Under the pieces are notes generated by a model. It was not told the origin of the DNA. It was given only the letters and a program-made list of their open reading frames with translations, and ran no database searches. Shown piece after piece: positions 40,565 to 49,451 of a stretch of DNA of 64,000 bases. Each line of letters starts with the position of its first letter. Positions within the stretch are counted from its first letter, which is position 1. The DNA comes from Siminovitchia sp047228825 (GTDB taxonomy: Bacteria > Bacillota > Bacilli > Bacillales > Bacillaceae_C): positions 25,437 through 89,436 of the forward strand of contig NZ_JBFEGN010000007.1 of NCBI RefSeq assembly GCF_047228825.1, in the 5' to 3' direction. A program made the position numbers and the translations under genes.

Positions 40565-42298
40565 GTGAAATCGAATTCCAAGATTACAGCGAAGATTATT
40601 CCTCTAGCCATTGGTATGATTGTCGTTGCGGCATGCATTGCGTGGGCGGTTCAATCTTTCGACAGGGGAACCGTCATTCCATTTTCGCAAATGGAAAAAA
40701 CAATTCAGGCCCAAAATGGCAAGCTGGTTTCACTTAAGGAAACGTCTGACGGGACTTTATACTTAAAGACGCCGGAAGGCAAGTTCATCTCCCATGTCAG
40801 ACCGAATAGTCCGATGGTTGAAAAGCTTGTTCAAACTTACCATGTAAGCTATAAATATACGAACGGCAGCCAAGCAGGCAATTGGATTATTGGAGGACTT
40901 ATCATCCTCATGATTGGTGCCGCGTTCGTTTTGCATAAAAAAGGAAAAATTGGCGTTTCCACCATGAAGAACAGCACGGCAAAAGAGACACCCCTTCCAT
41001 CCATTACATTCGATGATGTGGGCGGATTGCCGAAAGAAATGAAAGAAGAGATTCTTCAGACGCTGGAAATTATTAAAGATCCCGAACGCTCCGCCAACCT
41101 TGGAATCAAAGCTCCGAAAGGAATTTTATTATATGGGCCGCCCGGCACGGGAAAAACACTTCTCGCCCAAGCGATCGCCCGTGAAATTGGAGCATCTTTT
41201 TTCTCTTCATCCGGATCCGCCTTCACGGAATTGTTCGTGGGGGTTGGCGCCTCCCGGATTCGGTCGCTGTTTGAAAATGCCCGCAAGCAGGCGCCGGCTG
41301 TCATTTTTATTGATGAGGTGGATGCGCTTGCCGGGAAAAGGAAAGCCCACGGCGGTGAAGAAACCGAAAAAACGTTGACGGAACTGCTCGTTCAGCTTGA
41401 CGGCGGCCATTCCAATGACGGAATTTTATTCATCGCGGCAACCAACCGGAAGGACATGCTGGATGATGCATTCTTGCGGCCGGGCCGGATTGATTTTTCA
41501 TTCCATGTTCCGCTTCCCGATACGCAAGGAAGAAGAGAAATCATCAACATTCATGCAAAAGGAAAAAGCTTGTCGCAGGAAGTAACCGCTTCTTTAAACA
41601 TGCTTGCCGAAAGCACGTCAGGTTTTTCCGGTGCTGAAATCAGTTCATTGTTTGAATCGGCCAGCAGAAAGGCCGTCCGTGAAGGAAGAGATGAAATTGG
41701 AAAGGAAGACCTCGATTATGCGATCGACAGGACGATCCTTGGCAGCACATCCAGGTCGTTGAAAGATCCAAAAACAAAACGCCGTGTAGCCATACATGAG
41801 GCAGGCCATGCACTTGTACAAGCCCTCACGAAGCCAAACACGGTCAGAAAAGCAACGATCATCCCGCGTGGTCAGGCACTTGGCTTTGTCGCTCCCATCC
41901 AGAAAGAGCTGCATCTGTCCACGACGAGCGAATTGCTTGACCAGGTCAGCATGATTCTTGCAGGCGGTGTGGCTGAGCGCCTTTATCTCGGTGAACACAG
42001 TATCGGGGTTAGCGGCGATGTCCAGCAGGCCAAGCATATTTTGGAACAAATGGTCGATACCGGAATGCTCCAGGATGGTTTTACATTAACGTTTGACAAG
42101 AGAGAAAAAGAAATCAAAATGCAAGAGCTGTTTGACGAAGCGATCGCAAGAACGGAAGCCTTGATCAAATCGCACAAAACGGAATACGAAAATTTGGTCG
42201 AAGCCTTGCTTTACAAAGAGACACTCGATGGCCATGAAGTCCAGGAGATCGTCGGCAATGGAAATGCCGTGGAGAACGAGAAATTGGTTTTGGCATAA
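40565..42298 (+). CDS. FtsH-type membrane AAA metalloprotease (second, divergent form)
   Basis: 577 aa from GTG 40565 behind AAGGAGATGG. Two membrane segments (residues ~10-28 and ~105-124) enclose a small outside domain. The AAA domain has Walker A GPPGTGKT (191-198), pore loop FVG, Walker B VIFIDEVDAL and arginine-finger region RPGRID. The zinc protease motif is HEAGH at 411-415. It is shorter than housekeeping FtsH (~640 aa), with a different N-terminus, so a paralogue is likely. It degrades membrane or soluble proteins at the membrane using ATP. Monocistronic. Confidence 0.87.
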   Translation: MKSNSKITAKIIPLAIGMIVVAACIAWAVQSFDRGTVIPFSQMEKTIQAQNGKLVSLKETSDGTLYLKTPEGKFISHVRPNSPMVEKLVQTYHVSYKYTNGSQAGNWIIGGLIILMIGAAFVLHKKGKIGVSTMKNSTAKETPLPSITFDDVGGLPKEMKEEILQTLEIIKDPERSANLGIKAPKGILLYGPPGTGKTLLAQAIAREIGASFFSSSGSAFTELFVGVGASRIRSLFENARKQAPAVIFIDEVDALAGKRKAHGGEETEKTLTELLVQLDGGHSNDGILFIAATNRKDMLDDAFLRPGRIDFSFHVPLPDTQGRREIINIHAKGKSLSQEVTASLNMLAESTSGFSGAEISSLFESASRKAVREGRDEIGKEDLDYAIDRTILGSTSRSLKDPKTKRRVAIHEAGHALVQALTKPNTVRKATIIPRGQALGFVAPIQKELHLSTTSELLDQVSMILAGGVAERLYLGEHSIGVSGDVQQAKHILEQMVDTGMLQDGFTLTFDKREKEIKMQELFDEAIARTEALIKSHKTEYENLVEALLYKETLDGHEVQEIVGNGNAVENEKLVLA

Positions 42299-42302
42299 CA
42301 CA

Positions 42303-42336
42303 AACTCCCCTTAAGAAAATTCAAGGGGAGTTTTTT
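42303..42336 (+). terminator. Terminator after the FtsH-type gene
   Basis: AACTCCCCTT/AAGGGGAGTT with a 10-base loop, followed by TTTT. Confidence 0.92.
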
Positions 42337-42338
42337 AG

Positions 42339-42368
42339 TGTCACTCTCCGAAAATTGGCGAATGATGG
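42339..42368 (+). repeat. Short intergenic repeat (copy 1)
   Basis: GTGTCACTCTCCGAAAATTGGCGAATG-like sequence. A second copy with a small insertion is at 46463-46499. The remainder of the gap to 42586 shows nothing further. Confidence 0.5.
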
Positions 42369-42586
42369 AGTGGGAGAAATGCCGTACCGAAAAGTAATCA
42401 GTTGTTTCAAAGCCTCTCTTTGACAGCACCTTTCAGTATTTGAATTGTTCAGATGATTTAGATATAAAAGGAGAACAATAACTTGATAACTTGGAGAAAT
42501 GATGATCCATTTCGTGGCGGTTCACGTGACATGTCTCAGTAAATCTTCCTTTTTTATTTAGCAGCGAAGAAAAAAACAAGTTTCTA

Positions 42587-42615
42587 TTGCATTATCTTTA
42601 AAGTACTCTTACAAT
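42587..42615 (+). promoter_or_regulatory. Sigma-A promoter of topB
   Basis: TTGCAT (42587-42592), 17-base spacer, TACAAT (42610-42615), about 165 bases before the topB start. Confidence 0.6.
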
Positions 42616-42782
42616 GAAAATAGAACGTATGTTCCGGTTCGTCCAGGGCAGACGTCGGATGACGAAAACAAAATTGGCAAGCATCTTGTCAGGTATAATG
42701 AACTTAAGCGGAAACCCCTCTTCAAGCCGAATCGGTTCTTAAAAGGCTAAGAAGAGGAGATTCATATGAAGGGAGCGGTTAT

Positions 42783-44630
42783 ATGTCCATCGTCATTTTA
42801 GCCGAAAAGCCAAGCCAGGGAAGGGCTTATGCCGAAGCATTCAATCATACAAACAAAAAAGGTGGTTATATCGAAGTAAATGACAGGCGTTTTTTTAATC
42901 AAAAAGCGCTTATTACCTGGGGATTTGGCCATTTGGTTGAATTGGTGGAACCGCAAGATTACAAAGAAGAATGGAAAAAGTGGTCCCTGAAAACGCTGCC
43001 GGTTTTTCCTGATCAGTTCAGGTTTCAAGTAGCAAAAGATAAGAGGAAGCAGTTCAATTTGGTAAAGAATTTGCTCCAATCGGCAACGGAAATCATAGTG
43101 GCCACGGACTGTGACCGGGAAGGGGAGAATATTGCGAGAAGCATCATCCAGTTGGCCGGAGCGGCGAATAAACCGACGAAAAGGCTGTGGATCAATTCGT
43201 TGGAAACGGACGAAATACAAAAAGGGTTCCGCCGTTTAAGAGAAGGAAATCATTATATTCCGTTATACCGGGAGGCGCAAACGAGGCAATTCAGTGACTG
43301 GCTTGTCGGAATGAACGCTTCGAGGCTGTATACATTGTTGTTGCAGCAAAAAGGACTGCGTGGCCCTTTCAGTGTCGGCCGGGTCCAGACTCCGACACTT
43401 TATTTAATCTATAAGCGCCAAAAGGAAATTGAAAACTTTAAGCCGGAGCCTTTTTACGAATGGATTGGAGATACAACGGTAAAAAACGGACATTTTGAAG
43501 CAATACATAGGAAACGGTTTCCATCCGAACAAGAGGCAAAGAACGTTTTAAAAGAGCATGGTGTGGCCGAAGGAGAAAACAAGGGAGTCATCCAGCGGAT
43601 TGAAAAAGTGCAAAAAAGAACAAAGTCCCCCAAACTCCATTCTCTCTCCTCCTTGCAAAGCAAAGCCAATAAACTGTGGAAATACAGCCCGTCTGAAGTT
43701 TTGAAAATCGCCCAGGGCTTGTATGAAAAGAAATTGATCAGCTATCCACGGACGGACACCCATTTTATTACGGAAAATGAATTTGCTTATTTAAAAGAGC
43801 GTCTTTCCGATTATCAAAATGCTGCAGGTATTACCCTTGAGGTAGCTTATCCAAATGCGCAAAAAAGATTTGTCGATGGAAGCAAAGTCCAGGAGCACTA
43901 TGCCATCATCCCCACTAAACAACCCGTAAACATCCATTCATTATCCGACAAGGAGCGAACGATTTATCGGGAAGTAATTTTAACCACTCTTGCTATGTTT
44001 GCTCCTGATTATGAGTATGAAGAGACGAAAGTTGTAGTAAATGTGAATGGGTTCCTATTTGAAAAAACAGGGAAAACAGAGCGGAAAAAAGGCTGGAAGG
44101 CAATATTTGCCAAAGAGGAATCCAAAACACCTCAGATAAAAGGGGAAGAGGCGCCACTTCCTATAATGACAGAGGGGGAAGCTTGTACCGTTGCCGTAAA
44201 GATGAAAGAAGGCATGACCAAGCCCCCGAAGCCTTTTACTGAAGGCAGATTGATTCAAGTGATGAAAAAAGCCGGTAAAGACATTGAAGACGAAGAAGCA
44301 AGGGAAATGCTGAATAGAACGGAAGGTATTGGAACCGAAGCCACTCGTGCAGCCATCATTGAAACACTGAAACACCAAAAGTATATTGAAGTTAAAAAGA
44401 ACATCGTGCATATAACGGAAAAAGGGAAAACTCTCTGCCGGGCAGTGGAAGGCACACTGTTGTCAAGCCCGGAAATGACGGGAAAATGGGAACGGTATTT
44501 ATTTAAAATCGGCAACGGGCAAGGTTCGCAGGATATCTTTATCCAACGGATAGAAAAGTTTATTCTATCTTTAATGGAAAATGCACCGCGCCATGTCATT
44601 CAATTAGAGGCAGAGGGCGGGGGAATATAG
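42783..44630 (+). CDS. topB: DNA topoisomerase III, C-terminally shortened
   Basis: 615 aa type IA topoisomerase, which relaxes and decatenates single-stranded DNA regions. Toprim domain at the N-terminus (ILAEKPSQGRAYAEAF; ATDCDREGENIAR with the metal-binding acidic residues), gate region, and the active-site Tyr in KKLISYPRTDTHFI near residue 325. EGIGTEATRA closes the core. The frame ends at TAG 44628, while homologous coding sequence continues for about 90 codons (GPCPLCGTGKIQDKGKFYGC, a four-Cys zinc module). So the catalytic core is complete but the DNA-binding tail is lost. See the next entry. Confidence 0.9.
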   Translation: MSIVILAEKPSQGRAYAEAFNHTNKKGGYIEVNDRRFFNQKALITWGFGHLVELVEPQDYKEEWKKWSLKTLPVFPDQFRFQVAKDKRKQFNLVKNLLQSATEIIVATDCDREGENIARSIIQLAGAANKPTKRLWINSLETDEIQKGFRRLREGNHYIPLYREAQTRQFSDWLVGMNASRLYTLLLQQKGLRGPFSVGRVQTPTLYLIYKRQKEIENFKPEPFYEWIGDTTVKNGHFEAIHRKRFPSEQEAKNVLKEHGVAEGENKGVIQRIEKVQKRTKSPKLHSLSSLQSKANKLWKYSPSEVLKIAQGLYEKKLISYPRTDTHFITENEFAYLKERLSDYQNAAGITLEVAYPNAQKRFVDGSKVQEHYAIIPTKQPVNIHSLSDKERTIYREVILTTLAMFAPDYEYEETKVVVNVNGFLFEKTGKTERKKGWKAIFAKEESKTPQIKGEEAPLPIMTEGEACTVAVKMKEGMTKPPKPFTEGRLIQVMKKAGKDIEDEEAREMLNRTEGIGTEATRAAIIETLKHQKYIEVKKNIVHITEKGKTLCRAVEGTLLSSPEMTGKWERYLFKIGNGQGSQDIFIQRIEKFILSLMENAPRHVIQLEAEGGGI

Positions 44631-44934
44631 CAGCAATCCGCTATAGGACCGTGCCCATTGTGTGGGACCGGCAAGATCCAGGACAAGGGAAAGTTTTACG
44701 GATGTTCCGAATATCAAAATGGTTGCACATTTTCAGATTGACCAAGTCTTTTGCGGGAAAAAATTAAGTAAGACGATGATTAAGAAGATGTTAGGTAGTG
44801 GAAAAACAAGCCTTATTAAAGGTTTCAAAAGTAAAAATGGAAATTCCTTTGATGCATATTTGCTGATCAAGAATGGAAAGGTGCAATTTGAGTTTCCAAG
44901 AAATTTACACGCAAGGAAAACCAAACGTTACTAA
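44631..44934 (+). pseudogene. topB: Detached C-terminal zinc/DNA-binding part of topB
   Basis: In frame with topB after its TAG: GPCPLCGTGKIQDKGKFYG, CSEYQNGCTF (four Cys as C-x2-C, then C-x7-C). Then a one-base shift in the T4 run at 44730-44733 puts the rest, QVFCGKKLSKTMIKKML and SLIKGFKSKNGNSFDAYLL, in another frame. These segments correspond to the normal end of B. subtilis TopB (~727 aa). One nonsense and one frameshift change explain the break. Either true decay or, for the T run, a sequencing error. Confidence 0.8.
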
Positions 44935-45058
44935 AGTTATTTGTGATAATGAAACCGGGGTCTTGTATATGCTGCACCAGGAAGGGTTTGGTACCGGGCT
45001 GACTGTTATGTTTGATCAAGAAGGAAAACTCTTAGTAGATAAGCATTTTAAAAAGTAG
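44873..45058 (+). pseudogene. DUF6440-like protein fragment fused to the topB end
   Basis: 61 codons. From EIYTQGKPNVTKVICDNETG through EGFGTGLTVMFDQEGKLL the sequence follows the small DUF6440 family. Its expected N-terminal residues are replaced by the last bases of topB, and no ribosome binding site precedes the ATG. A deletion probably joined the two genes. It could still be translated, but I treat it as a remnant. Confidence 0.55.
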
Positions 45059-45542
45059 TAAATGTATTTAAATATCCCATATAATGGGATATTGATTGGC
45101 GTATTTCCAGAATAATGGTCTTCGCTCTGTTTATGAAGCCACACATTTATGTGTAACTTTTAAAATCATACAAAAAGGCATATATCATGCGTCAATATTG
45201 TAAAGCACCACTTTGTTCCAGCCCAAACAACCCCGCTTTGTTTAAATTCCACCAGGTTGATTTCTGTAGTTCCTTGGCATAATATGCTGAATTTTTTGCA
45301 TATTTGTCAGGGACTTTTTTTTATGATCATCCCTCACAATTTTAGATAAGGCTTAAAACTTTTTCTAAATGAAATAAGTCATCCTCCGAACAATATCGCT
45401 TTCCGTTATCATTCCTAAAACTTGGCGTAAGGAGATTAATCTGATCATAGCAAGGAAATGTGCGAACGGATATATTTCGTTATTTAAATACCCTCACCAG
45501 TAGTCCATCATTTCATTTTCATTATCTCCTAAAAAAATGCTT
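45059..45542. other. 480-base stretch without a gene
   Basis: Contains the palindrome ATATCCCATATAATGGGATAT (45072-45092) and a weak T-tailed hairpin around 45269-45325 (AGTTCCTTG/CAGGGACT, then eight T). No coding signal on either strand. Confidence 0.5.
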
Positions 45543-45570
45543 GAAAGCGACGTAACGTCATCTAATATAT
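45543..45570 (+). promoter_or_regulatory. Sigma-A promoter of the CPBP protease gene
   Basis: TTGAAA (45543-45548), 16-base spacer, TAATAT (45565-45570), 36 bases before the start codon. Confidence 0.6.
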
Positions 45571-45605
45571 TTGGACTATATCTTATTTAGGAAGAGGGAT
45601 GACGA

Positions 45606-46301
45606 ATGGAAATAAACTGGAAAGAACAAGACAGTTGGGGTATAAAAGAATTCATATTATTAATGCTAATTGAATTTGTATTAGTTATTGGATGTATTAA
45701 ATTCGTTGTTCACCCCATTTATTCTCGCTGGTTTGATAATGATCTTTATGCTGGAACATTAATGGGGTTAACAATAGCAATTATTCTGATTTCAGGTGTT
45801 TATTTGATCGCACTTCGTCCAAAAAAACTTTCTTGGAGTGAAGTAGGGATAAAAAAATTCACTGTAAAGGATTGGAAAATCATTGTTATATTTTCCATTA
45901 TCTTAATGGTTGGTGCTGTGATAATAATGCTGCTTACTATTTTCATAGGGAATTCGTGGGAGAACAGCAAAACAGAGGCAATCCAGCAAAATGTAACTTT
46001 CTTGACAGTTCTAATTGCCTTTATCTCTGCAGCAATTATCTCACCCATATACGAAGAAATTTTTTATCGCGGTTTTATATATCGCTGGTTGCGTACACGC
46101 ATTGGATTTATTGGGGCTATTTTACTTAGCGCAATAATCTTTACTATTATTCATATTCCAACATATAACGCAATGCCTGTAAATTTCTTTAGTGGTATCA
46201 TTTTGGCTTTAGCCTATGAACGAACCAATTCGATCTGGCCATCAGTAATGATTCATGGTTTAACTAATGGAATTATGGTTTTGTTGACTACTTTGGGATA
46301 A
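45606..46301 (+). CDS. CPBP-family intramembrane glutamic protease
   Basis: 231 aa with six to seven hydrophobic segments. Motif 1 is YEEIFYRGFIYRWL (E-E-x3-R) around residue 146, motif 2 is the TIIHIPTYN His, and a final MIHGLTNG His/Asn motif follows. These are the catalytic residues of CAAX-prenyl-protease-related (Abi/CPBP) proteins. In Firmicutes they serve in bacteriocin self-immunity or protein maturation. The target is unknown, and no bacteriocin gene is adjacent. RBS AGGAAGAGGG. Confidence 0.88.
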   Translation: MEINWKEQDSWGIKEFILLMLIEFVLVIGCIKFVVHPIYSRWFDNDLYAGTLMGLTIAIILISGVYLIALRPKKLSWSEVGIKKFTVKDWKIIVIFSIILMVGAVIIMLLTIFIGNSWENSKTEAIQQNVTFLTVLIAFISAAIISPIYEEIFYRGFIYRWLRTRIGFIGAILLSAIIFTIIHIPTYNAMPVNFFSGIILALAYERTNSIWPSVMIHGLTNGIMVLLTTLG

Positions 46302-46362
46302 AGGTATTGTTATGAGTAGCCGACACATACAATGCCAACCACTCAATACAAGAGCTGAAGAG

Positions 46363-46386
46363 GACTGCAAATTAGCAGTCTTTTTT
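46363..46386 (+). terminator. Terminator after the CPBP gene
   Basis: GACTGC/GCAGTC with a 6-base loop and TTTTTT. Confidence 0.9.
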
Positions 46387-46462
46387 CACTGTTATAGTAT
46401 GAATTTTTTTATGAATTTGAAGCTGAAAAAAATACCTGCTGCGTCCAATTTTCCATTATACG

Positions 46463-46499
46463 CTGTCACTCCCCGAAAATTCTTGCTGGCGAATGTGAT
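46463..46499 (+). repeat. Short intergenic repeat (copy 2)
   Basis: TGTCACTCCCCGAAAATT, seven extra bases, then GGCGAATG. It matches 42339-42368. Confidence 0.5.
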
Positions 46500-46514
46500 T
46501 TGGCATCTCAGTCT

Positions 46515-46550
46515 CAAGACCGAGGGAAAAACCGGGCTTAAGGTCGTTTG
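46515..46550 (+). promoter_or_regulatory. Candidate LiaR operator
   Basis: Imperfect inverted repeat CAAGACC..GGTCGTTTG that runs up to the -35 of the liaI promoter. Position fits a response-regulator activator site. Sequence match to the known LiaR box was not verified. Confidence 0.3.
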
Positions 46551-46575
46551 GCAATCGTCATTCATTTTGTAAGAT
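46548..46575 (+). promoter_or_regulatory. liaI promoter
   Basis: TTGGCA (46548-46553), 16-base spacer, TAAGAT (46570-46575), 31 bases before liaI. Confidence 0.55.
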
Positions 46576-46606
46576 AAAGTCAACAAGTATGAAAGGGGAG
46601 ATTAAC

Positions 46607-46966
46607 ATGAAGAATTTGCTTACTTTTACTTTGGCGGTCATTTTGGCCATCATCGCGATTGCAAGCCTGGGAAATATTGTCGGGTTGGCGATCAGTTTGA
46701 TCATCGTCTATTTTTCACTGAAACAGTTTTTAAAAACCCGTTCCACATGGCAAAAAATTGCCTGGGGGATCCTTGGCCTGATCGGGTTGTCCGGTTTGCT
46801 GGGCAATTTGCCGGCATTGGCAGGAATAGCAGCCATTTATGTCCTTTATGTGGGATATAAAAATTGGAAAAAGGAAAAAACAGAAGAGGTCGAAATAGAG
46901 CACGATCCATTCACGAATTTTGAACGCCAATGGAAAGATCTTGAAAAAGGCCGTACCAATCTATAA
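46607..46966 (+). CDS. liaI: LiaI-like membrane protein
   Basis: 119 aa, ATG 46607 behind GAAAGGGGAG. Two pairs of hydrophobic helices (NLLTFTLAVILAIIAIASL; IAWGILGLIGLSGLLGNLPALAG) and a hydrophilic tail ending RQWKDLEKG. It resembles LiaI, the membrane anchor that recruits the phage-shock protein LiaH to the membrane under cell-wall stress. It is followed directly by liaH. Confidence 0.8.
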   Translation: MKNLLTFTLAVILAIIAIASLGNIVGLAISLIIVYFSLKQFLKTRSTWQKIAWGILGLIGLSGLLGNLPALAGIAAIYVLYVGYKNWKKEKTEEVEIEHDPFTNFERQWKDLEKGRTNL

Positions 46967-46985
46967 AAAAAAGGAGACTGAGAAC

Positions 46986-47639
46986 ATGAACACTTTATTT
47001 GAAAGAATCAAACAAGCCATAAAGGATGACTTCTATGAAGTTGCCGAAAAAAAGAAGGATCCAAATCCCATTTCCATGCTCAATCAATATTTGCGCGAAA
47101 GCGAGGCAGAAGTAAAAAAAGCCGCAAAGCTGATAGAAAGGCAGAAGCTTTTGAAGGATGAATTCTACAAAGAGTGGCAGCAGATCGAGAAAATGGCTGA
47201 AAAGAGAAAAGAGCAAGGGGAAATTGCCTTAAAAGCAGGGGCTGAAGATTTATCAGAAATCGCATTGCGCGAACAGGCCCAATATGAGGAACGTGCCGGG
47301 CGCCTGAAACTTGCCTATGACAATTCCGTGAACCAATTGGAAGAGCTGGAGCAAAAGTACCGGGAAATGAAGTTGAAACTGAAAGATATGCATATGAAAC
47401 GACTGGAACTGATGGGCCAGGAAAACGTCGTCTTAATGAAAAACAAAATGAACAGGGTATTGAAAGAAACCGAATTTGGAATACCTGCCGAAAACATGGA
47501 AAATATTGAAAAATTATTCGAGCGGGAAGAAAAGAAAGCGAATGATGAATATGAGATCAGCATTTTTGATGCACGCATTCAGCAGCTGGCAAAAGAATTA
47601 AGCAAACAAGATTCCGGTGAATTAAGCGATCATTCGTGA
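46986..47639 (+). CDS. liaH: PspA/LiaH-family envelope stress protein
   Basis: 217 aa, ATG 46986 behind AAAAGGAGA. Almost wholly coiled coil: TLFERIKQAIKDDFYEVAEKK, DPNPISMLNQYLRESEAEV, then long E/K-rich helices to residue 215. This is the IM30/PspA fold, which forms ring-like oligomers on stressed membranes. Strong induction by LiaR under cell-wall antibiotics is known for the family. Slightly shorter than B. subtilis LiaH (225 aa). Confidence 0.9.
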   Translation: MNTLFERIKQAIKDDFYEVAEKKKDPNPISMLNQYLRESEAEVKKAAKLIERQKLLKDEFYKEWQQIEKMAEKRKEQGEIALKAGAEDLSEIALREQAQYEERAGRLKLAYDNSVNQLEELEQKYREMKLKLKDMHMKRLELMGQENVVLMKNKMNRVLKETEFGIPAENMENIEKLFEREEKKANDEYEISIFDARIQQLAKELSKQDSGELSDHS

Positions 47640-47691
47640 TAGACTAGAAGAGGATCAGAAATGAACAATTTATCGATGAGGAGGGACATCA

Positions 47692-48411
47692 ATGAAAAAC
47701 TTCAGCAGAAACAGCAAAATGGGCTGGGCCATCCTGTTTGCGGGAATTGGATTGGCGCTGGAGCTTCTGATCAATTGGAGGCTTTTTGTCCCTCTTCTCA
47801 TCGGTTGTTTCATTATATATTATTGGAAAAGCCATAAGCATAAAGAGTCAAAGAAAATATATTTAATCATCGGTGTTTCGCTTGTTATGATCGCCATCAT
47901 TTCCACAGCTGTTTTTAAAATTTTCATTTTTGCAGCGGCCATTTATGCACTTATCCAATATTCAAAAACAAAAAATCAGCCAAAAAGAATAAATGTATAT
48001 ACCATTCCGCCCGACCATCAAACTAAAGTCACCAGGAAAACCCCCTTTATCAAGAACATGCTTTCCGGAAACCGAAGGGTTGTTAATGAAATATTTGAGT
48101 GGGATGATATTAATATACAGTCCGGGTTTGGAAATACGATTATCGATCTTGGAATGACCATGCTTCCGCCTGGAGAAAGTGTCGTTCTCATTCGTGGTTT
48201 GGTTGGCAATATTCAGCTCTTCGTGCCTATTGATGCTTCCGTAACCATTAACCACTCAGCCATCAGCGGCAAGTTGAATATTTTCAATCAGGAAGAAGAG
48301 CTGTTGAATTCCAACGTCATTTACTATTCAGGCGGAGATGACAAAACATCCCGGAGAATAAAAATTGTTACAAGTGTTATGTTCGGGGATGTTGAGGTGA
48401 GACGCACATGA
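47692..48411 (+). CDS. liaF: LiaF, inhibitor of LiaRS signalling
   Basis: 239 aa; N-terminal half with four hydrophobic segments (WAILFAGIGLALELLINW, FVPLLIGCFIIYYW and two more). The C-terminal LiaF domain has DDINIQSGFGNTIIDLGMTMLP and VVLIRGLVGNIQLFVPIDA. It keeps LiaS inactive in the absence of envelope stress. It overlaps liaS by 4 bases. No liaG lies between liaH and liaF, unlike in B. subtilis. Confidence 0.93.
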   Translation: MKNFSRNSKMGWAILFAGIGLALELLINWRLFVPLLIGCFIIYYWKSHKHKESKKIYLIIGVSLVMIAIISTAVFKIFIFAAAIYALIQYSKTKNQPKRINVYTIPPDHQTKVTRKTPFIKNMLSGNRRVVNEIFEWDDINIQSGFGNTIIDLGMTMLPPGESVVLIRGLVGNIQLFVPIDASVTINHSAISGKLNIFNQEEELLNSNVIYYSGGDDKTSRRIKIVTSVMFGDVEVRRT

Positions 48412-49448
48412 AAATGGCGAGAACATTGTCATTGTACTTTGCGTCCCTGGCTCTCTTCGTTTTTCTGTTTGTTCTTTTGATTTTTCTGTTCACTGTTGAC
48501 ACGGATTGGTATGAATTATTGCTGCAAAAAAGTTATTTGCTTGTACCAAATGTGTTTTTTATCCTTGCCGTCTGTTTGTTGGTAGGGGCGATTGCCGGTT
48601 ACATAGTCGGAATCTCTATTGACAAACAAATGGAAAAGATCGAATGGAGCCTTTTGGAACTGGAAGGGGGAAATTATGACCGGGTCACGATTCCGTCCGC
48701 AAAAAAGGATCATTTTTCGTCGATCTGGCGAGGGATCGATCACATAAGGTCCAGACTAAAAGAGCAAACGCTGCTGTATCAAAAATTCACGAACGAACGG
48801 GTGAAATGGAACCGTGAATTAACAGAAGAGGTTCTCACTCAGGAGAGGAATCGGCTGGCAAGAGAGCTTCATGATTCTGTCAGCCAACAGCTTTTTGCTG
48901 CAACGATGCTTTTATCGGCAATCAATCAAAGCCCCGATCCAACAAGCGAAACGACAGCAAAACAAAGGATAATGGTTGAAGAAATCATAAATGAAGCCCA
49001 ATCTGAAATGAGGGCATTGCTTCTTCATCTCAGGCCGATTCAGCTGGAAGGCAAATCGCTTAAAATCGGGATGCAGGAACTGCTTTCCGAACTGACGGCC
49101 AAACTGCCTTTGAAGGTTACATGGAATTTACAGGACATTCAATTGGAAAAAGGAATTGAGGATCACTTGTTCCGGATATTGCAGGAGGCGGTTTCTAACA
49201 CTTTAAGACACGCTAAAGCAAAAACGCTTGAAGTGCATATGATGAAGGTGGATCAATTCGTTTTTTTAAAGGTGATTGATGACGGCAAGGGCTTTAACAT
49301 GGACGATCAAAAAGCCGGTTCCTACGGATTGACAAACATGAGGGAAAGGGCATCGGAAATTGGAGGTCATGTCAAGATCGTCAGTTTGCCGGGAAGGGGA
49401 ACAAGCATCGAAGTGAAAATTCCTCTGCCAAATGAGGAGGGAAGATGA
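48408..49448 (+). CDS. liaS: LiaS sensor histidine kinase
   Basis: 346 aa. Two membrane helices (residues ~5-27 and ~45-66) with a very short outside loop typical of intramembrane-sensing kinases, then HAMP and the HisKA_3 box RLARELHDSVSQQLFAATML with the phosphorylated His near 152. The HATPase domain has the N box FRILQEAVSNTLRHAKA and the G box VIDDGKGFN. It detects cell-wall damage through LiaF. Confidence 0.94.
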   Translation: MKMARTLSLYFASLALFVFLFVLLIFLFTVDTDWYELLLQKSYLLVPNVFFILAVCLLVGAIAGYIVGISIDKQMEKIEWSLLELEGGNYDRVTIPSAKKDHFSSIWRGIDHIRSRLKEQTLLYQKFTNERVKWNRELTEEVLTQERNRLARELHDSVSQQLFAATMLLSAINQSPDPTSETTAKQRIMVEEIINEAQSEMRALLLHLRPIQLEGKSLKIGMQELLSELTAKLPLKVTWNLQDIQLEKGIEDHLFRILQEAVSNTLRHAKAKTLEVHMMKVDQFVFLKVIDDGKGFNMDDQKAGSYGLTNMRERASEIGGHVKIVSLPGRGTSIEVKIPLPNEEGR

Positions 49449-49451
49449 ACA

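Noticed and set aside
46312..46572. 86-codon frame upstream of liaI
   Set aside because: It crosses the CPBP terminator, the short repeat and the liaI promoter; no RBS.
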